Positions 1 through 13,600 of a stretch of DNA of 64,000 nt are shown one piece after another. Positions within the stretch are counted from its first letter, which is position 1; each line of letters starts with the position of its first letter. Source of the stretch: Azolla caroliniana (lineage: Eukaryota; Polypodiophyta); assembly GCA_043228905.1 (NCBI GenBank), contig JBHGNT010000001.1, forward strand, positions 12,214,001 through 12,278,000. The letters run 5' to 3'. The position numbers and the translations under genes were made by a program. The notes under the pieces were generated by a model. The model did not search any database and was not told where the DNA came from. It saw only the letters and a list, made by a program, of their open reading frames with translations.

Positions 1-3000
1 ATCTGTTCCGACATTTTAAGCCTAGGTGGATCTTCAAAGTTCTTTGCTCCCTTGGGGAGAGGAGAAGTCCGGAAAGGGGAGAATTCATTGCCAGCCAGGA
101 AAAGACCTTGTGATGGGGCCAGTGGTACTATGGCACGGCAAGATCGTGCCAAAGACATTGGTATTACATCTGATGGAAGCACTTCCCTCATCACAGCAAC
201 AGCAGTACCTATCATTTTTCTAATCTGCAAATTACAGCAAGGATCCAAACGAAAAGAGCCTTTTTATGTCATCAAATAAAGTTATTATTATATGATTAAT
301 TAGAAACCATTGTGACACATTAATGCGTGAAAACAGAAATGCAATAAAAACAAAAGCTAAGAAACATGTAGCATTAGCAAAAAGGAAGACTGATTTATCT
401 AGTTGTGGTCATGGATTTTAAAAGCATAGTTACAGCAGGCATGTTTTGGATGATGCCATTTTACTTTATCAATACACCAGTTTCTTTTAAAAGACTGGAT
501 TTTTCTTGAAAAGAAAAAAACTGCAGTACTAGAAGTATCTTTAGACGCCCCTTAATTGCAATCTCATAATAAAGAATGATACTTGAATAATCTGAACAAT
601 GTTTTTAGAAAATCTAGGGTGATCGTCCACCGAAGTACAAATGTGTCATTTCAAGTATTGCAGGCAGGCATCAGAAAAGATTTTCAAGGCTGAAAACATA
701 GAAATCAAACATACACAAGGAACTTCTGAAAATGAGTCCAGCTTTGACTGACGCACCTCTTTATCACAAAAAGAGCAATAAGAACAAGATTGAATAATAT
801 ATAGGGGGTCATAACTGAAAAGAAATACTGAAACTCTCTGTACAACATTGACATCTTGTGCATTATCCGTGACACATCAATTTCATCAAATATAAGCAAA
901 ATAGGTGGCATGATGCATAAAATATAAACCCAAAAAGTGATGAAAATAATAATATGCAGAACGTGAATTTTTGTATATACCTGATGAAGCATAAATGATT
1001 CTCCATGAATAGTCAACCTCAAAAACTGCAAACCCTCATGCATCTGCAGCTCTCCACACTTAAAGGAATAAATATTTCTAAAATGTGCACTGGAAATCTT
1101 ATCTGCCAAATCAACTTGATGAAGCCACCTAAGTTTTGAAGGTCGAGATGAATTATTGATCTTATCATTGATCTGAGATCTGGAAGGAAAAGCGAGTAAT
1201 TCGTTTCCTACTGCTATTGTTGGACACCTGGATTCATCATCGTTTTCTACTGCTATTATTGGGCAACTGGACTCATCATCACTGGAATCCTCCAACAACC
1301 CCTCAGTAATGTCTTTCACTTCTTTGGTACGTTTTGAAAGTACCGTCTTGCTCCGGTATTGTGACCGCATTGTATAATTATGGTAAGGAAACCTCCCCTG
1401 AAAGGATTCAGACAATCATACAGTATTCTGAAAATATGGAATACATGTTTCAATTTTGATTCAATTTACATGAGAGAAAGAATGAGTGATTTAAGGTGCA
1501 TGACAAAAAGAATCTGATCCATACATATTTTGGACCACGGATCTCCTCGATAATGCTCTAATGCATCTAAAAGTAGAAGCAGAAAAGTATATCAAAGCAA
1601 TACTATTGTTCACCTCCTACTTGGGCATTTCTATTTCCTATATGAATAGTAAATGCGTACCTCAAATGAAGATAGAATATCCTGAAATCTACTAATCTTC
1701 TGTTGTATTTCTTCATCATTAGAGTCTAGAGTAATGTCAATTGCTGTAGCAGGTAGAAGATAGTAGTATGTGCGATTGCAACACTCTCTTCTTGGATCAA
1801 AAGATCTGCAAACCCAAAAATGTAGAAATATAGTACCATTCAGAAAGTTTTGAATCCTCCTCAAGATCATTTGGAAGGCATGTTTTTTTTCTGCAATATT
1901 TCAACTAATAGGTGAGTACTTTTTTCCATGAATCTAGGGCATTTTTCCTCATCTTCAGAACACTTAATCAATCAAAATTCTTCAATAAAGAAACATTCTA
2001 ATGCACATGATTATATGGTCATGTTAGTCCAACCTAAATTAATCTAATAACAGAATTGTAGAAAGAGGCAAGCTTAAAACAGTATCATGAACTGCAAATT
2101 AACATAATGTTTCAAGGGAAAGATTATAATTCAAAGCTCATACAGCCATGAATATTTATTTGTAGTAAATGAGGCCAAGACACCATTTTTATGTTGTAAG
2201 GTTAGACACTAAATAGACATGCAATTGGACTCCAGAAATTCTGCAGTCTACATAAGACGAGAGTAAAAGACCAATAAAACAAAAAAATATATAAAATAAA
2301 AAATAGAAACTCCCATCAAGATTGACACTTCAGGTCACCAAAAATATAGAACAGGGAGAAAAAACAGCAATAAGCAGAAGAAGGGGCAAAGAGATCTTAT
2401 TCATTTTTAGAAGACTTAAAACAGGAAATAAGCAGTTAACTAGCCGAGTTCTAAATTTATAAAAAAATCAGGAATTCCTAAAACACAAAACTTGATCCTT
2501 GTAACCAAATTAATATGCTTTATAGTGTATGGGCCAAGTTACAGAGGGCAACCAACTTGTTAACAGGAACAATGCCAAATACTCTTATGGTATTTGGGAG
2601 ATATTGATTTACTTTGTCTGCAAATTTAAGCCCATCCTGGTCACTCGCTGCGGTTTTCTGTTCAAATTCCATCTTGAAAGAAATAACAGTTGATAAAGAG
2701 TGCACCTGAAAAAGTAATCCAAAAGAAACTCAACCCCAAAACAGACGGAACATACACCAAGAAAAACCAAGACATGTTTGCCAGAGAACAACTTCACGTC
2801 ATGAATTGTCAGAACTTCAATCTAAAGATACATACGTTAAACAATGTAGCTAGAACATTCTTCCAACAGCATTTTTCTATCCTTCTTGTAAGTCAATTCT
2901 TCATTGTTTCCTTTTCCTAGACATTATCAGAAAGGATCTAATGAGTTTCGTAGCTTCACACATTCATCATTTTAGAGAAGCAAGAACATTATTAAAGTGA

Positions 3001-6000
3001 AAAATGTTCACTAATTGGAAGAACTAGAAGCTAGATAGTTTTCTAGTTAGAAAGCGATTTTGCATTAATTTTTTAGAGCATTTGAAGTCACATTACCCTA
3101 AAAGCTTATCTTCAATTATGATTATTAGAAGGATTAAGTTAATGCAGAATCAGATAGCTATCTTAATGATATCTTGATTAAGATATAATTACTATCATGC
3201 AATTCTACAACTTTGACAAAGCATATTTCAGTAAATTTGAAAGTAAAGATGCACACTTTCATAATGGTCTATATTGTACGCATATTTGCAGTAATTTCCC
3301 AAAAGTAAATACTGTGCAATAATCTCTTCATGCAAAGCCTGAAATAGTTATCTATGTGATAATAAGTGTTTTCAATACACAAATGTCATTAACTATTGAA
3401 CATTGAACTGCTAATTGGCTGATTTTTGAAATCCTCATATTGACTCTAAAACCTGTAGACATAAAATGAACTATACGTAACATATGTGCATTCGCATTCG
3501 AGAATGATTCAATCAAACATGTATGGTAAATCATCTCAAAGTTGGATTGGATTTATAAGTCAGAGAAAAAAAAAGATTGGAATTTCAAAAAATGACTATG
3601 GTCTATATTATATAATGATTGAATCAAATGTCAACACAATTGAAAGTTCAAACCTTAGGAATTACTTAACTACTAAACATTAGAAAGCACGAACATAAAA
3701 ATCAAATAATTCAAAGACATAATTGTATTGATGATGAGCTCATCTTGCAATTATCGATGTTCTCAGGTATCAATTTCTTCACTTTAGAACTTTACAAAAA
3801 AATGAGTATGAACTATAGAGATTGAATCAAAATATGTCATTATAAATTATAATCAAATGTTCAAAAACTCATAAAACGTATATTCGAGAATATGAAGAAA
3901 ACATGACACTAACATAAAATTTTACTATGACATGACACTAAAGAGAGAGAGGGGGGGGGGAGGTGAGAAAAAATTGGGATTCGAACCCAAGATATAGGCG
4001 ATAGTAGCACAACAACTTACCACTAGGGTGAGCTAATTTCAAATAATAAAAAAGGAAAAACAAAAAAAAAGGAACACGTATTTTTCCCTTTTTAAACGTA
4101 TTCGTTTCCAAACGTTTTCAAACATTTGTATGCTTGCACAAACGCGTTTATTATGTTCTATGCCTGTAGATGGTTACAAAACTTTTTTTTTTGAAGAAAT
4201 GAGCAGCAGAAACAAGTGCAGACAGCACATCAGACCACACAAAGAACTCCTATAATAGTAGTAGAAAGAGAAACCAATGTCTTCCAATCAGGACAATCAA
4301 TTTTGGAGTATTGATGGCATTGAGGTGTGCAAGAAATCTTTGTTTTCCATTCCAAGAGTTTTACCACAGCTAAAGTGTATAGTAGTTGGCAATAATTACA
4401 ACATGAAGAACTAGTATGTAGCTGAAGTAGAAAATGCATTTCTCTAAAGAGGAAGAGAGACAAGTTCAATACCCCTTTATCCGTGCGACTACTGCGCATC
4501 CATTTTATCTTCTCAAGGGAGCCCAAGTTACTTTCAAGAATGCCTCCAGCTTTAAATATTGCAGTCTCCAGCTCTTGTTCAATAGCTATATAAAAGGAAT
4601 GGAATGGTGGGTAATGAGTTATGAATGGAAAATATTTCATAACATCCATCTCTAATATATGAAAATTGATGATTCTAAAGATTATTAAACTTCCCCATTC
4701 AAAATAAATAGTCTTAAACTTTCTGATTCTTTATCTAGCAAAATAGAGTGAGCATTCTTAATACATGCATCCATACCATTGATGGTATCCATTGTCTCAC
4801 CATAGGTAGATATAACTTCTAAGGCACAATGTTGAAGAAACAAGTCATAACTGTAGTAGTTCCATAAGAAGGAACAAAAAGTCTATAAAAATTTGAAATC
4901 GATCAGGTTTCAAGAAGCGGCCAAGTAAAATTGAAAAATTAAGAAAACCCGAGAACACTAGGAAGATCACTTTGATATTGACGTCACAAACAGAAAGCTT
5001 GTGTATGATCACAAATTGCAGAATTTAACATGTGCCTATAAATAAATATCTATTAGAGGCTAAGAGGATTATGATGACCATTCTCTTCCTTTGTTAGGGT
5101 TAATGATTTTTGAGAATTTCATTTAGAGTTATGGATAAACAGAAATTCAATAGGCCACTACAGTTCAAATGGAAGCAGATAAGTCTATCATAGTAGTTAC
5201 AACATCCCTTCAACAGTCCACTTTTATCAAAACATTAGACAGAGTTTATTTGAAGACATGATAATAACACAAAAGGACTTAGGTCTTATATAATGCGTCA
5301 TCTGATATGTGTTTTGTACAGGCAGACACAGTGATGGTATTATGTATACTTTGGTACCTATCTGACTTTTTTCATACAGCAACGTCCGAGGAACAAAGCA
5401 CACAGACTTAGGGGTGGGAAGTTGAAGATAATATATTAAGAATAGACTCCACTTTGAAATGTTAAAATTGACATTATCTGGATTTCAAAAAATCCATAAG
5501 AGGTTATTGGAGAGAAAAAGCGCTGACATAGTAGCAGCTAAACTATATGACAAAAAGAAAATAAAAATATGAAATGAAAAATCACATCCATAACTTTTAG
5601 GGCCTAGCCCAATACATTCTTATTGATGTTATAGTTACCCAACAAGAAGAAACAATGAAAACTCATTAGATATATTGACTAGCGATAGAATAACAAGGAA
5701 TGTGCTTACTCTGTCCAGCTGCCGTTGTTCGCTGAATTTGAAGACCTGATAAAAATAAAGTTCAATATTAAAAACTCATATTATCAGAAATTGTCAATCT
5801 AATTTTGCTTCACATTATCGAACATTCTATAAGATTCACATGGATATAACTTTTAATCTCATAGCTTACATTTGGTCTTTTGAAGATGCTAATATAAAAC
5901 TTGAATGCCATCAAATATACAAAATGCTTTGGAAGAGGAAATGCACATAAATGCAAAGGGAGTTGAAAAAACAGAAAATGAAACTGTGTGCCCTTTTATC

Positions 6001-7090
6001 AAAAGAATCACAAGAACCTCTAAGAAATGAAACCACAAGCCTCATAATGCAATCAACCTTAGATCTCTAGATTATATGGAAACATATCTAAAAGCAAAAA
6101 CAATATCTAGTCAAGCAGAAATATTGTCGATGAACCAAGCTATGAAAGCAGATCTACAGAAAGGTAAAAGCAGTGATAAATGCATCTTCACTATATGACA
6201 ATATCGAGAAGGAAATGCTAACAATGTAGAAAAATAATGCAAAAGCTCAAGTTGAGCATGTTCAAAAAGAAATAGAAGAAAATGCCCCTTTGACAGAGAT
6301 AGTTGAGAAACAAAAATGAGCACTCACATGCAAGTTGGATATGATGAATGAAACAGTGGAAGAAGCCAAAAGGAAAACTCATGCCCTACATGTACAAGTT
6401 GTTGAATGAGCTGAAAATGAAGCCCACAAAAAAATGCCATGGATCTCAGAACAAGGATCGGGATATCAGATTTCCAATTACTTTACATGGTGGTGGGAAG
6501 AGATGAGTCTCGATCAGAGGCTTTAATTCATCCATTTCATGGATATGGAAAAGAAAAAAATATCCATGGATCAATCCATGGTCGACATCTTCCAAGGGCA
6601 AAAGCTTCAGTTCATCTAACCTCGGGAGGTTACATATAGTTAACGAATCTGACACCTTAGATACTTTAACAAATGTAGTTACATTTATTTTGGGTTATTT
6701 TCAAATATGAGATTGCATTTTAAGATGTAAGCTCTCGTTCAGTATCATTGGCCAATTCAGCTTCTAAAAACATGTTAACATATCTTTCTTTCTTGTATGC
6801 ATCTTATGCCCTTCTTTGACAACTCAGTGAAAATGATCATGATGAAATACCTTTAAAGTGGGTGCCGACATAACCGATCCACATAGCCACCTTCCTTTTG
6901 ATGGTCTTGCTACATTCAGTCGACATCTCGCCTTCAACATGAGGTCGTGTCGTTGTGAAAGAAGTACATGTAATCCTTTTGAAAGCAGCACCACCATCCC
7001 TATTGCACTCCTTTCTCCTCTTCCATACAGAGAACCAACATTGTGGGGCAAAAAAAGATATCGATTGTTGTTTCAATACATTGTCTACCC
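1..7090 (-). CDS. tRNA pseudouridine synthase, TruA/PUS1-like, seven exons, 3' end outside window
   Basis: Enzymes of this family isomerise uridine to pseudouridine in tRNA. Exons on the minus strand are 6851-about 7090, 5710-5745, 4473-4585, 2557-2705, 1661-1805, 981-1397 and 224-1 (continuing past the edge). All six introns are GT-AG and the phase is kept at every junction. Motifs in order: GYVGTHFKG joined to LQIQR, TIEQELE, the catalytic-Asp motif RTDKG at the end of exon 3, [29 protein letters not shown], then GESFMLHQ joined to [11 protein letters not shown] and VPLAPSQG. The true start is unresolved. The first recognised exon is open back to a stop at 7095-7097; either an in-frame ATG before STECSK starts it or an acceptor near 7091 joins an upstream exon. 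Exon 6 has an acidic insert containing a 13-residue duplication. No stop or frameshift is seen, so it is probably functional. The family call is firm; the exact orthologue is not. Confidence 0.93.
1202..1279 (-). repeat. 39-bp in-frame tandem duplication inside the pseudouridine synthase gene
   Basis: Two adjacent 39-bp copies encode two 13-residue copies of the pattern DDES-CP-IAV-N within the variable acidic loop between the YHNYT motif and the FRNIYSFKC strand. The copies differ by a few substitutions and the duplication keeps the frame. Confidence 0.85.
3941..4045 (-). repeat. tRNA-derived SINE-like sequence in intron 3
   Basis: Read on the minus strand, the segment has an A-box-like element (TAGCTCACCCTAGTGG, 4035-4020) and, 33 bp later, a perfect B box GGTTCGAATCC (3987-3977). 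This is the spacing of a pol III type 2 internal promoter. A pyrimidine-rich stretch of C10 then CT repeats follows (3960-3941). It does not fold as an intact tRNA. I read it as a SINE head or a decayed tRNA-like relic lying in an intron of the same orientation. Confidence 0.55.
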
Positions 7091-7097
7091 CTGTTCA

Positions 7098-8404
7098 GGA
7101 AAAGACATAAAAATTATAATAAACCACAAAAACAAGGATCATCATAGTACAGAACAAAAACAAATATATACAAAATAAAAGAAATAAAACCAAAAAATGA
7201 AACAAAGAAATACAATAAAGCCAGAAAAACAGGAAAGATAATATAAACATTATCAGTGTTTTTGTTCATTCACCTAACTTTTTCCAATGCAGAGCTGAAT
7301 TCTGTGATGAAAATACTGAAGTAAGTTGCAAAGCTTGGTACTCTCATGCACAACTCACCTCGAGCGAAGGCCAGTTGAATATCCATGGCTACCTCAACTT
7401 TGAGTAGAATGACATTGACACCCATCAGCAAGCATTCTTTCTTTGGGCCACTCCTCTTACTTCAAGCCTCAAGGGGTTGTGGGGGGATTTGGGATGGGCA
7501 GGATCCCCACTTGGTCTTTCTTCTTTTTGGGGCGGGTCGCCCATTAGGCTGCCTATGACCGACCACACACGCACACCACTCTTCGGCCCAAATCCCGACC
7601 TTCTGAGCCTACTCACTATTTTTTGACATCCCCACGTTTGTCCCCCTTAATGTCCTAAGATTAAAGGCGAACCCGGGTTTGATCCCCCCTCCATGGGCTT
7701 CACCCCATCCCATTGATCGCAATCGATTTCCCATGGACATTCACAACATATATGCAATATGTTTATCTCTTCCTTTTCTTGGCAAAAAACACATGATTAT
7801 AGTGATAAATGTGTGTGAAAAACACTACAATAGTTCTCATTCCAAGGGTAGTGCACACATGTTGAATCGCCAATAGGCACGACGAACACTCCACCATGGA
7901 AAGAATTTTGGCTTGCTCCAATGAACAAAATTGCACATCAATACTCCCTTCAACTTTCGGACATGCTCTAATTCCATGTCTACCATTAAATACAAAAGCA
8001 TCCCATGTTTCCCAACTTTAATGCATTAATCCCCATATATCTCAAAAGAAAGGAAATGATCTCCATCTTTGATCTTGAGACGAGTTTGTATGAAATGTGC
8101 AAACACCCATTGTCGTGTTTCAAATAACAATGCGATGAATGATCTTAAGGTTTCATAAAGTTGTATCCCATGCCTTTACTCCCCCAAAATTTGCTCCATG
8201 AGAGAACCAACTTAGTGAGGTTAAAGTAAAAAAGAAGAGTTAAAGCATAATGGAGGATTTCCAAGTAATGATTTAAACATGTTAATTGAACGATTGCAAG
8301 TCTCCAAACAAATAGGGAAGTGGTCTCAGGATCTCATTCTTGTGGAACTATCATACAAAATGATATTGGTAAAATGATGCATAGTTCACTCCATGCCTAT
8401 CTAT
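7098..8404. other. Intergenic stretch, no gene recognised
   Basis: No convincing coding or RNA gene is seen. Around 7430-7740 the base composition jumps to GC-rich, with G/C homopolymer runs and AACCCGGGTTTGATCCCC, which loosely resembles a B box. This may be a fragment of an unidentified repeat. The rest is AT-rich. Confidence 0.4.
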
Positions 8405-11400
8405 GTCATACAAATTGGAAGGTAAAACCTAGATCATTCCCATGCAACCATGTACATATGTCCAACTTAAGAACCTCCACAACCAATAAAATCCAAGTAG
8501 TTAGCTTGAGATCATCCATGATTGAATCCCACAAAATTAATCTCGTACCTAAATAATGATTATTAAGACGTTTTGCATAAATTGTTGAATATCCACATGA
8601 ATGAATTGTGGACCCTACTAATTCATGACACTTATGCTCAACCACACAAAATATATCCCATTCTCTACGTAAGAAAGTTTCCCATACTTCATACTTCTTA
8701 TGAGGAAAACATGACATGAAACTAGTTAAAGTGTGCTCCAATGTTACATATGGGTTTTCATGCACCATCAACCTAGGGAGTCAACAAAAACCTTCTCTTT
8801 AGGTCCTCTAGCCTAGTGAAAACCTTGAGGGTTCGATGGATTCACAACCAATCCCAATGAGTTGAGTTGAAGTTGGAGTAAAATCCTTTATCTCTAAATT
8901 TTTGTGGCCAAGGAGCTTTCCAATGCCATTCCATTGAATTCCATGCCAAATAGTATCACAAATAGTGGGCAAAATATTACAATGCATATTCGTTGATTTC
9001 TCCTTCAACTTGAGTTTTACATGATGTTCATCTTTATAAACAACAAGATCAATCTTAGGCCTACTTGGTTTCTTCCCTTTATTTGTAAGTACTAGCCTTT
9101 GATTAGCGTATCTACAATTTGATTTCCCTTATTCTTAGGCCCAAAACTTTGAAGTGGGACATCTTTGTCACATGCACCAAATGATGTTCCTTCATCTATA
9201 ACAACCATAATGTATGACATACCAAAATCTCTCCAAGCTCTTTCCTTACCACTCCCTTCATTATGAACCTCCATGGTCAAAGGACAATGATGTTGCAATT
9301 CCGCCATAAAAGTGGTCCCATCACCACATCCAAAGCAATGACATGCAAATCTCTCCCACTGCAATTTAAAACTAATTCTTTTTTCACGCTAGGTGTGTTC
9401 ATAAATATCCATCCTGAGGTCTTGCAATGTGTATCCCATAACACACAAAATGTGCACTTGTTTGTAACATTTTCATGTGGGGATACCAACACTTTGCCCA
9501 TTTGACTCATCAACTCTAGTAAAAGGAGTCATAAAAATTTAGGTTTAAAATCCATTATCACCCAAATGAGACATTCCTATTTCAACAAAGTGTGATAGTC
9601 CACTATGGGGAACCATTGCATTACATGCACCAACCATTTGTCAAAGAACATGGAAAGTTTATCCAACAATGCACTTCGATGTTCACTGGAATGGAACGCG
9701 ATGTGTTTGGCCCCTACTTCCTCATCTTGATTAGGACATTCCCGTAAGGACCTAATCCTCATGTTAATGAAACTGATATGTTCATCGTCTTTCTCCAGTG
9801 CAACCGTATTGCGAAAAAGCTTCAAAGCACATGCTGGCGTAGAACCTATCATGAAAATATATTAATAATTGCTTTAAACAAGTTACAAGGTTATTTTAAT
9901 TGTGTAAACCATAGTATACATTACATAAAACTTTACCAGTGCATGAGAATAAATCCAATATACAATCTCCTTCATTGGAGAACATTTCTAAAAGGCGCAT
10001 AATGAATTGTTGAGGCTTCTAATATGGGTTGACAAGACCACATTCAGTTGTGGTCACGTATCGTAATTTTCGTGTAACAGCTAGATACACCAACATATTC
10101 GAACCTCAGACCTCATTTGAATGCTCCTTGATTCGTTGTTTTTTAATCTCATCAAAATATCTTACAATTATATATTCGATCGCATTCACAAATCTAAATG
10201 TTGGTCCTCTATTTACATTGGTTTTTATCCTGCACATGAGAACGAAATAACCAGGAGACACATGATTCAAATGTCAAGCATGAATCAACCTTTTACAAAA
10301 TATAAATTCAAGTAGTCGACATGTATCCATACCATGCTAGGTTCTCGATGCCATGACAATGAGATCTCAAACGCTTCTGCAACAAAGTAGACTTGGTCCA
10401 TACTATGAAAAATAATAATTCTCCACAAGGACTCTATCGTCATTTCTGCAAAATCCTTCACCATTTTCTCTAGTTGCTTGAATATGAAAGGTTCCTCATT
10501 GTATGTTGATCCTACCATTTGAAAACCATATGGTATGTCGGCAATCAACAATGTGTAGTCTTTTCTTGGCAATTTCTTCTTCATGTCGGCCATATCAACA
10601 CAATATACATTGTAATATAAATCGTGTGTCATGTCTTTCTTGAGGCTAAAATTTTTAAAGGTCCCATCATCATTCACATCGTATGATTTTACTAAGCGAT
10701 GATCCTTTTCCTTCTTGGCCCTTTCGAGGTGAGCAAGAAACGATGTTGGGAAGTCATGGATGTCTTTTGCTTCTCCCGGTTTCTTGCGTCGACATGGTTT
10801 CTAATGCGCAAAGGAGATAGAATTAAAAGAGTTAGATAGAGAAATATAATACAATTCCCATATGCAAATAAGGAGAGAGATACTAACCCAATCCTTGAAT
10901 GTGATAAAGCATTCTGATAACACCTCATTTCAGTTTTGTCAACATATATTCTTCAGTCACTTGGTCCCATGTCAAGCAACCTAGTTGCTTTATCATAATT
11001 TCGTGGATTTTCATGTAGACCTTATGATTGTCAAAACATATTTACACATTAGAACACATTTGAAATCCTTATCATATAATACATTTTAAGAAAATAAATG
11101 TAAAGACTTACTTGTTGAACTCTATCACCATCTCCTCAAGGCTCAATTCTTTGGCCACGACTCTCGACAAAACTGAAATGAGAAGTTGCTCATCTTTAAT
11201 CCCTTGCATCACTCGCTAGAGAGACAACTTCATATCGTTAGTTGCTTCTTCAATTGTTAGATCGATTTTTTTTGCCGTCGTGGACTTTAACTCTAACAGT
11301 GTGTCGACTTTAGACTTCTTTTGTCTTTGACCCTTGACTTTCTTGTTCTCCCACATTGTAAATATTTGTTCATGTAAGTCCCAAACTTCATCATCCCTAA

Positions 11401-11640
11401 AGGCAAGTTGGATCCAATATTCATATTTGTGGATACCATCCGACTTCACTACGTCATCGACCACTATCCCAACTTCATGTAAACATTGACGTCATAGTGC
11501 TGGGTATAGCTTAATGCCAGTTTTTTGCTTGACGTCCAAGTATTCGCGGTGGAAAAATCGAATCCGCTCTATAGAAGACATCTTCTGCCTATAGTCGTCG
11601 TCATTATTGTGATCCCATGCCAATAGTTTAGCCTCCTAAA
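8405..11640 (-). pseudogene. Broken multi-exon gene with DNA/RNA amino-methyltransferase-like domain
   Basis: Several minus-strand coding pieces with splice-like borders line up in one direction. 11640-11112 is open except for one TAG near 11215 and is followed by donor GTAAGT. 11020-10888 has an AAG acceptor and GTTAGT donor and contains a frame break. 10800-about 10316 begins after CATTAG and carries DYTLLIADIPYGF (about 10560-10510), resembling the catalytic (D/N)PPY motif IV of amino-methyltransferases. 9845-9577 begins after an AG and reads GSTPACALKL then NTVALEKD, resembling the SAM-binding FxGxG/E motif I. Motif IV before motif I is the beta-class order. Further C-terminal pieces at 9513-9092 (frameshifted) and 9110-8810 are followed by a decayed tail to 8405 that I cannot assign. 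Stops and frameshifts mark it as dead. Whether the parent was a host gene or a mobile-element gene is unknown; the domain call is from motifs only. Confidence 0.5.
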
Positions 11641-12959
11641 TGGTTAACCCGATGTAAATCTTGCACTCAACATACTCATCTTTGCCACTGGGGCAAAGGT
11701 CTCTTTGTAATCAACACTGTGCGTTTGCGCGTAGCCCTTTGTCACAAGCCGGGCCTTGTACCGATTGACAGTGCCGTTGGTGTTGTGCTTCACTTTGAAG
11801 ATCCACCGACATCCAATTGCCTTTTAGTGGTGTGACAAAGGGACGAGATCCCATGTCTCGTTCTTGGAGGGTGCTTGCATCCCCTCATTCATCGCTTCGA
11901 CCCATCTAAGGTCCTTCGTGGCTTTGGAAAAGGTTTCCGGTTCACGGACTTTTGTTACCTTCATCATGAATGCATAATGATATGCCATGTAGTCGTTGTA
12001 GCCGAATAGACAGACTACGTTCTTCTTTCAGGTGGAGCGATGGTTCTCCTGGTGTCCTCATGATGGACACAACCAGTCCACCATGCTCACTGTCAGGTGA
12101 ATGGTCCGATTCGATTTCATCTGAGTCTTCATACTCAGGCATTTTGGCCTTTTCCTTGGCTTGTTTTGGATTCGGCCGCGACATGCTTTGGTTTCTTGGA
12201 GGCTCTTGTGGTTCACTCAACCTGGTTGAGATTGGACTTTCCTTTGATGTGAGCCTCTGTCGATAATCCTCATCTACATCTTTGTCGAACTCGGTTTCGA
12301 CTGTGTCAGATGGGACTAATTCGACTGTATACCAGGATGCCGACTCGTCAAATACGACATCCCTACTCACTCGTACCTTCTTGGTGGAAGGGTTGAAGCA
12401 CTTATACCCTTTTTTCTCGAGTGAGTACCCTACGAGTATACATTTCTCCGATTTGGGATCGAGCTTCTGCTGCTTCTTGTTGGGAATATGTACATATGTT
12501 ATTGAACAGAATATTCTAACGTGGGATAGATCTGGTTTCTTCTCATAGAAACTCTCGTGGTGGGTAACATCGAACACTCCTGATGTTGTGTAGTGATTAA
12601 TCAGATAGACGGCCGTATTCGTCGCTTCAACCCAATATGTCTTTGGCAGATTTTTGTCGTTCATCATTGCCCTTGCCACCTTGAGGATGTGTTGGTTCTT
12701 GCATTTGGCTACTCCATTCTGCTGAGGTGTGTGTTGGTAGGTAAACTCCCGCTGGATTCCTTCTTGTCGAAGGTATGTTGTAAAGGCGTCGGAGAAGTAC
12801 TCTTTGTCGCCGTCCAATCGAAGCATCGGACATGCCAACCGGTTGATTTTTTTACTTTGTTTTTGAACTTTTGGAAGTGTCCAAACACTTCGATCTTCTT
12901 CTGCATAGGGTAGATCTAGGTGTTCTTGGAGAAGTCATCGATGAATGTCACGTAGTATT
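11641..12959 (-). mobile_element. Ty1/copia fragment K (integrase to start of reverse transcriptase), truncated at both ends
   Basis: The minus-strand frame 12838-11942 encodes the end of a copia integrase core: HTPQQNGVA with the surrounding E region, YWVEA, the ILVGY box and the SRDVVF motif. It runs into a linker and, after a break, the start of the reverse transcriptase (RYKARLVTKGYAQ-like and FAPVAKMS) down to about 11690. No LTR, gag, protease or catalytic YxDD region is present. The 5' side is cut exactly where the LTR of element J begins, so J inserted into or recombined with K. It sits next to the methyltransferase pseudogene with no spacer. Confidence 0.85.
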
Positions 12960-13597
12960 TGTTAGGAATATGTCCCTCCTATGGGTGCAATTGACTGGTC
13001 GTGCCGAGTGCCGACAGTCGAAGACATGGAGAGTCGACAATGGGAGAGTCCAAGTCGAAGACATGACTGACTAGTCGAACCGACCGGATGGTCGAAGATA
13101 AGGCCGACTAGTCGGGATGACTGGACAATCGACACTAGAGTCGACTAGTTGAATCCCACCGGTTGATTAGTTATTATTGTTATAATAGGAATAATAGTAG
13201 CAATGGCTATATTTGTAAATGAACCATATAGTGTATAAGTATAAATACACTTAGGGCAAACATAGTGTTAGGTTGAACATAATTATGTGTGCGCCTTTGT
13301 AGTTGAGTGCGACAGAGAAGAGAGTGTGTGTAAGCGAGAGGGAATGACACCATAGCTGAGTGAGCTTAGACGTCAAGAGCCCTGTGAGGCTGTTACACTA
13401 TGCTGTGTGGGCGTGTTGTAATCTAGTAGTCTTGTATAGCCATTGTATAGTGAAGACCTGTTCTCTCGTGGCTTCCTCATTTAGGGTTTCCATGTAAATC
13501 TGTGTATTCTTTGCATTTGTTGTTTTTCTTGTCTTTCCATGATATTACCTACTTATAGTCGGTCCCTGTCATGACTTCAAGGGAACGAAACTCCACA
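12960..13597 (+). repeat. 5' LTR of copia element J
   Basis: It starts TGTTAGGAATATG, ends ACTCCACA and lies 3 bp before the primer site. The first part has several copies of the self-complementary word GACTAGTC or CGACTAGTCG. The TATA-like TATAAGTATAAATAC lies near 13235. About 410 bp of it are repeated at 17687-18096 with moderate divergence, showing an old insertion. Confidence 0.9.
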
Positions 13598-13600
13598 AAC

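Noticed and set aside
6100-6440. Plus-strand stretch reading like a coiled-coil fragment ([16 protein letters not shown])
   Set aside because: It is very short, interrupted by stops, inside an intron of the pseudouridine synthase gene, and with no recognisable family.
7425-7740. Possible organellar or protein-coding insert in the GC-rich patch
   Set aside because: No organellar gene or conserved protein motif could be recognised on either strand.
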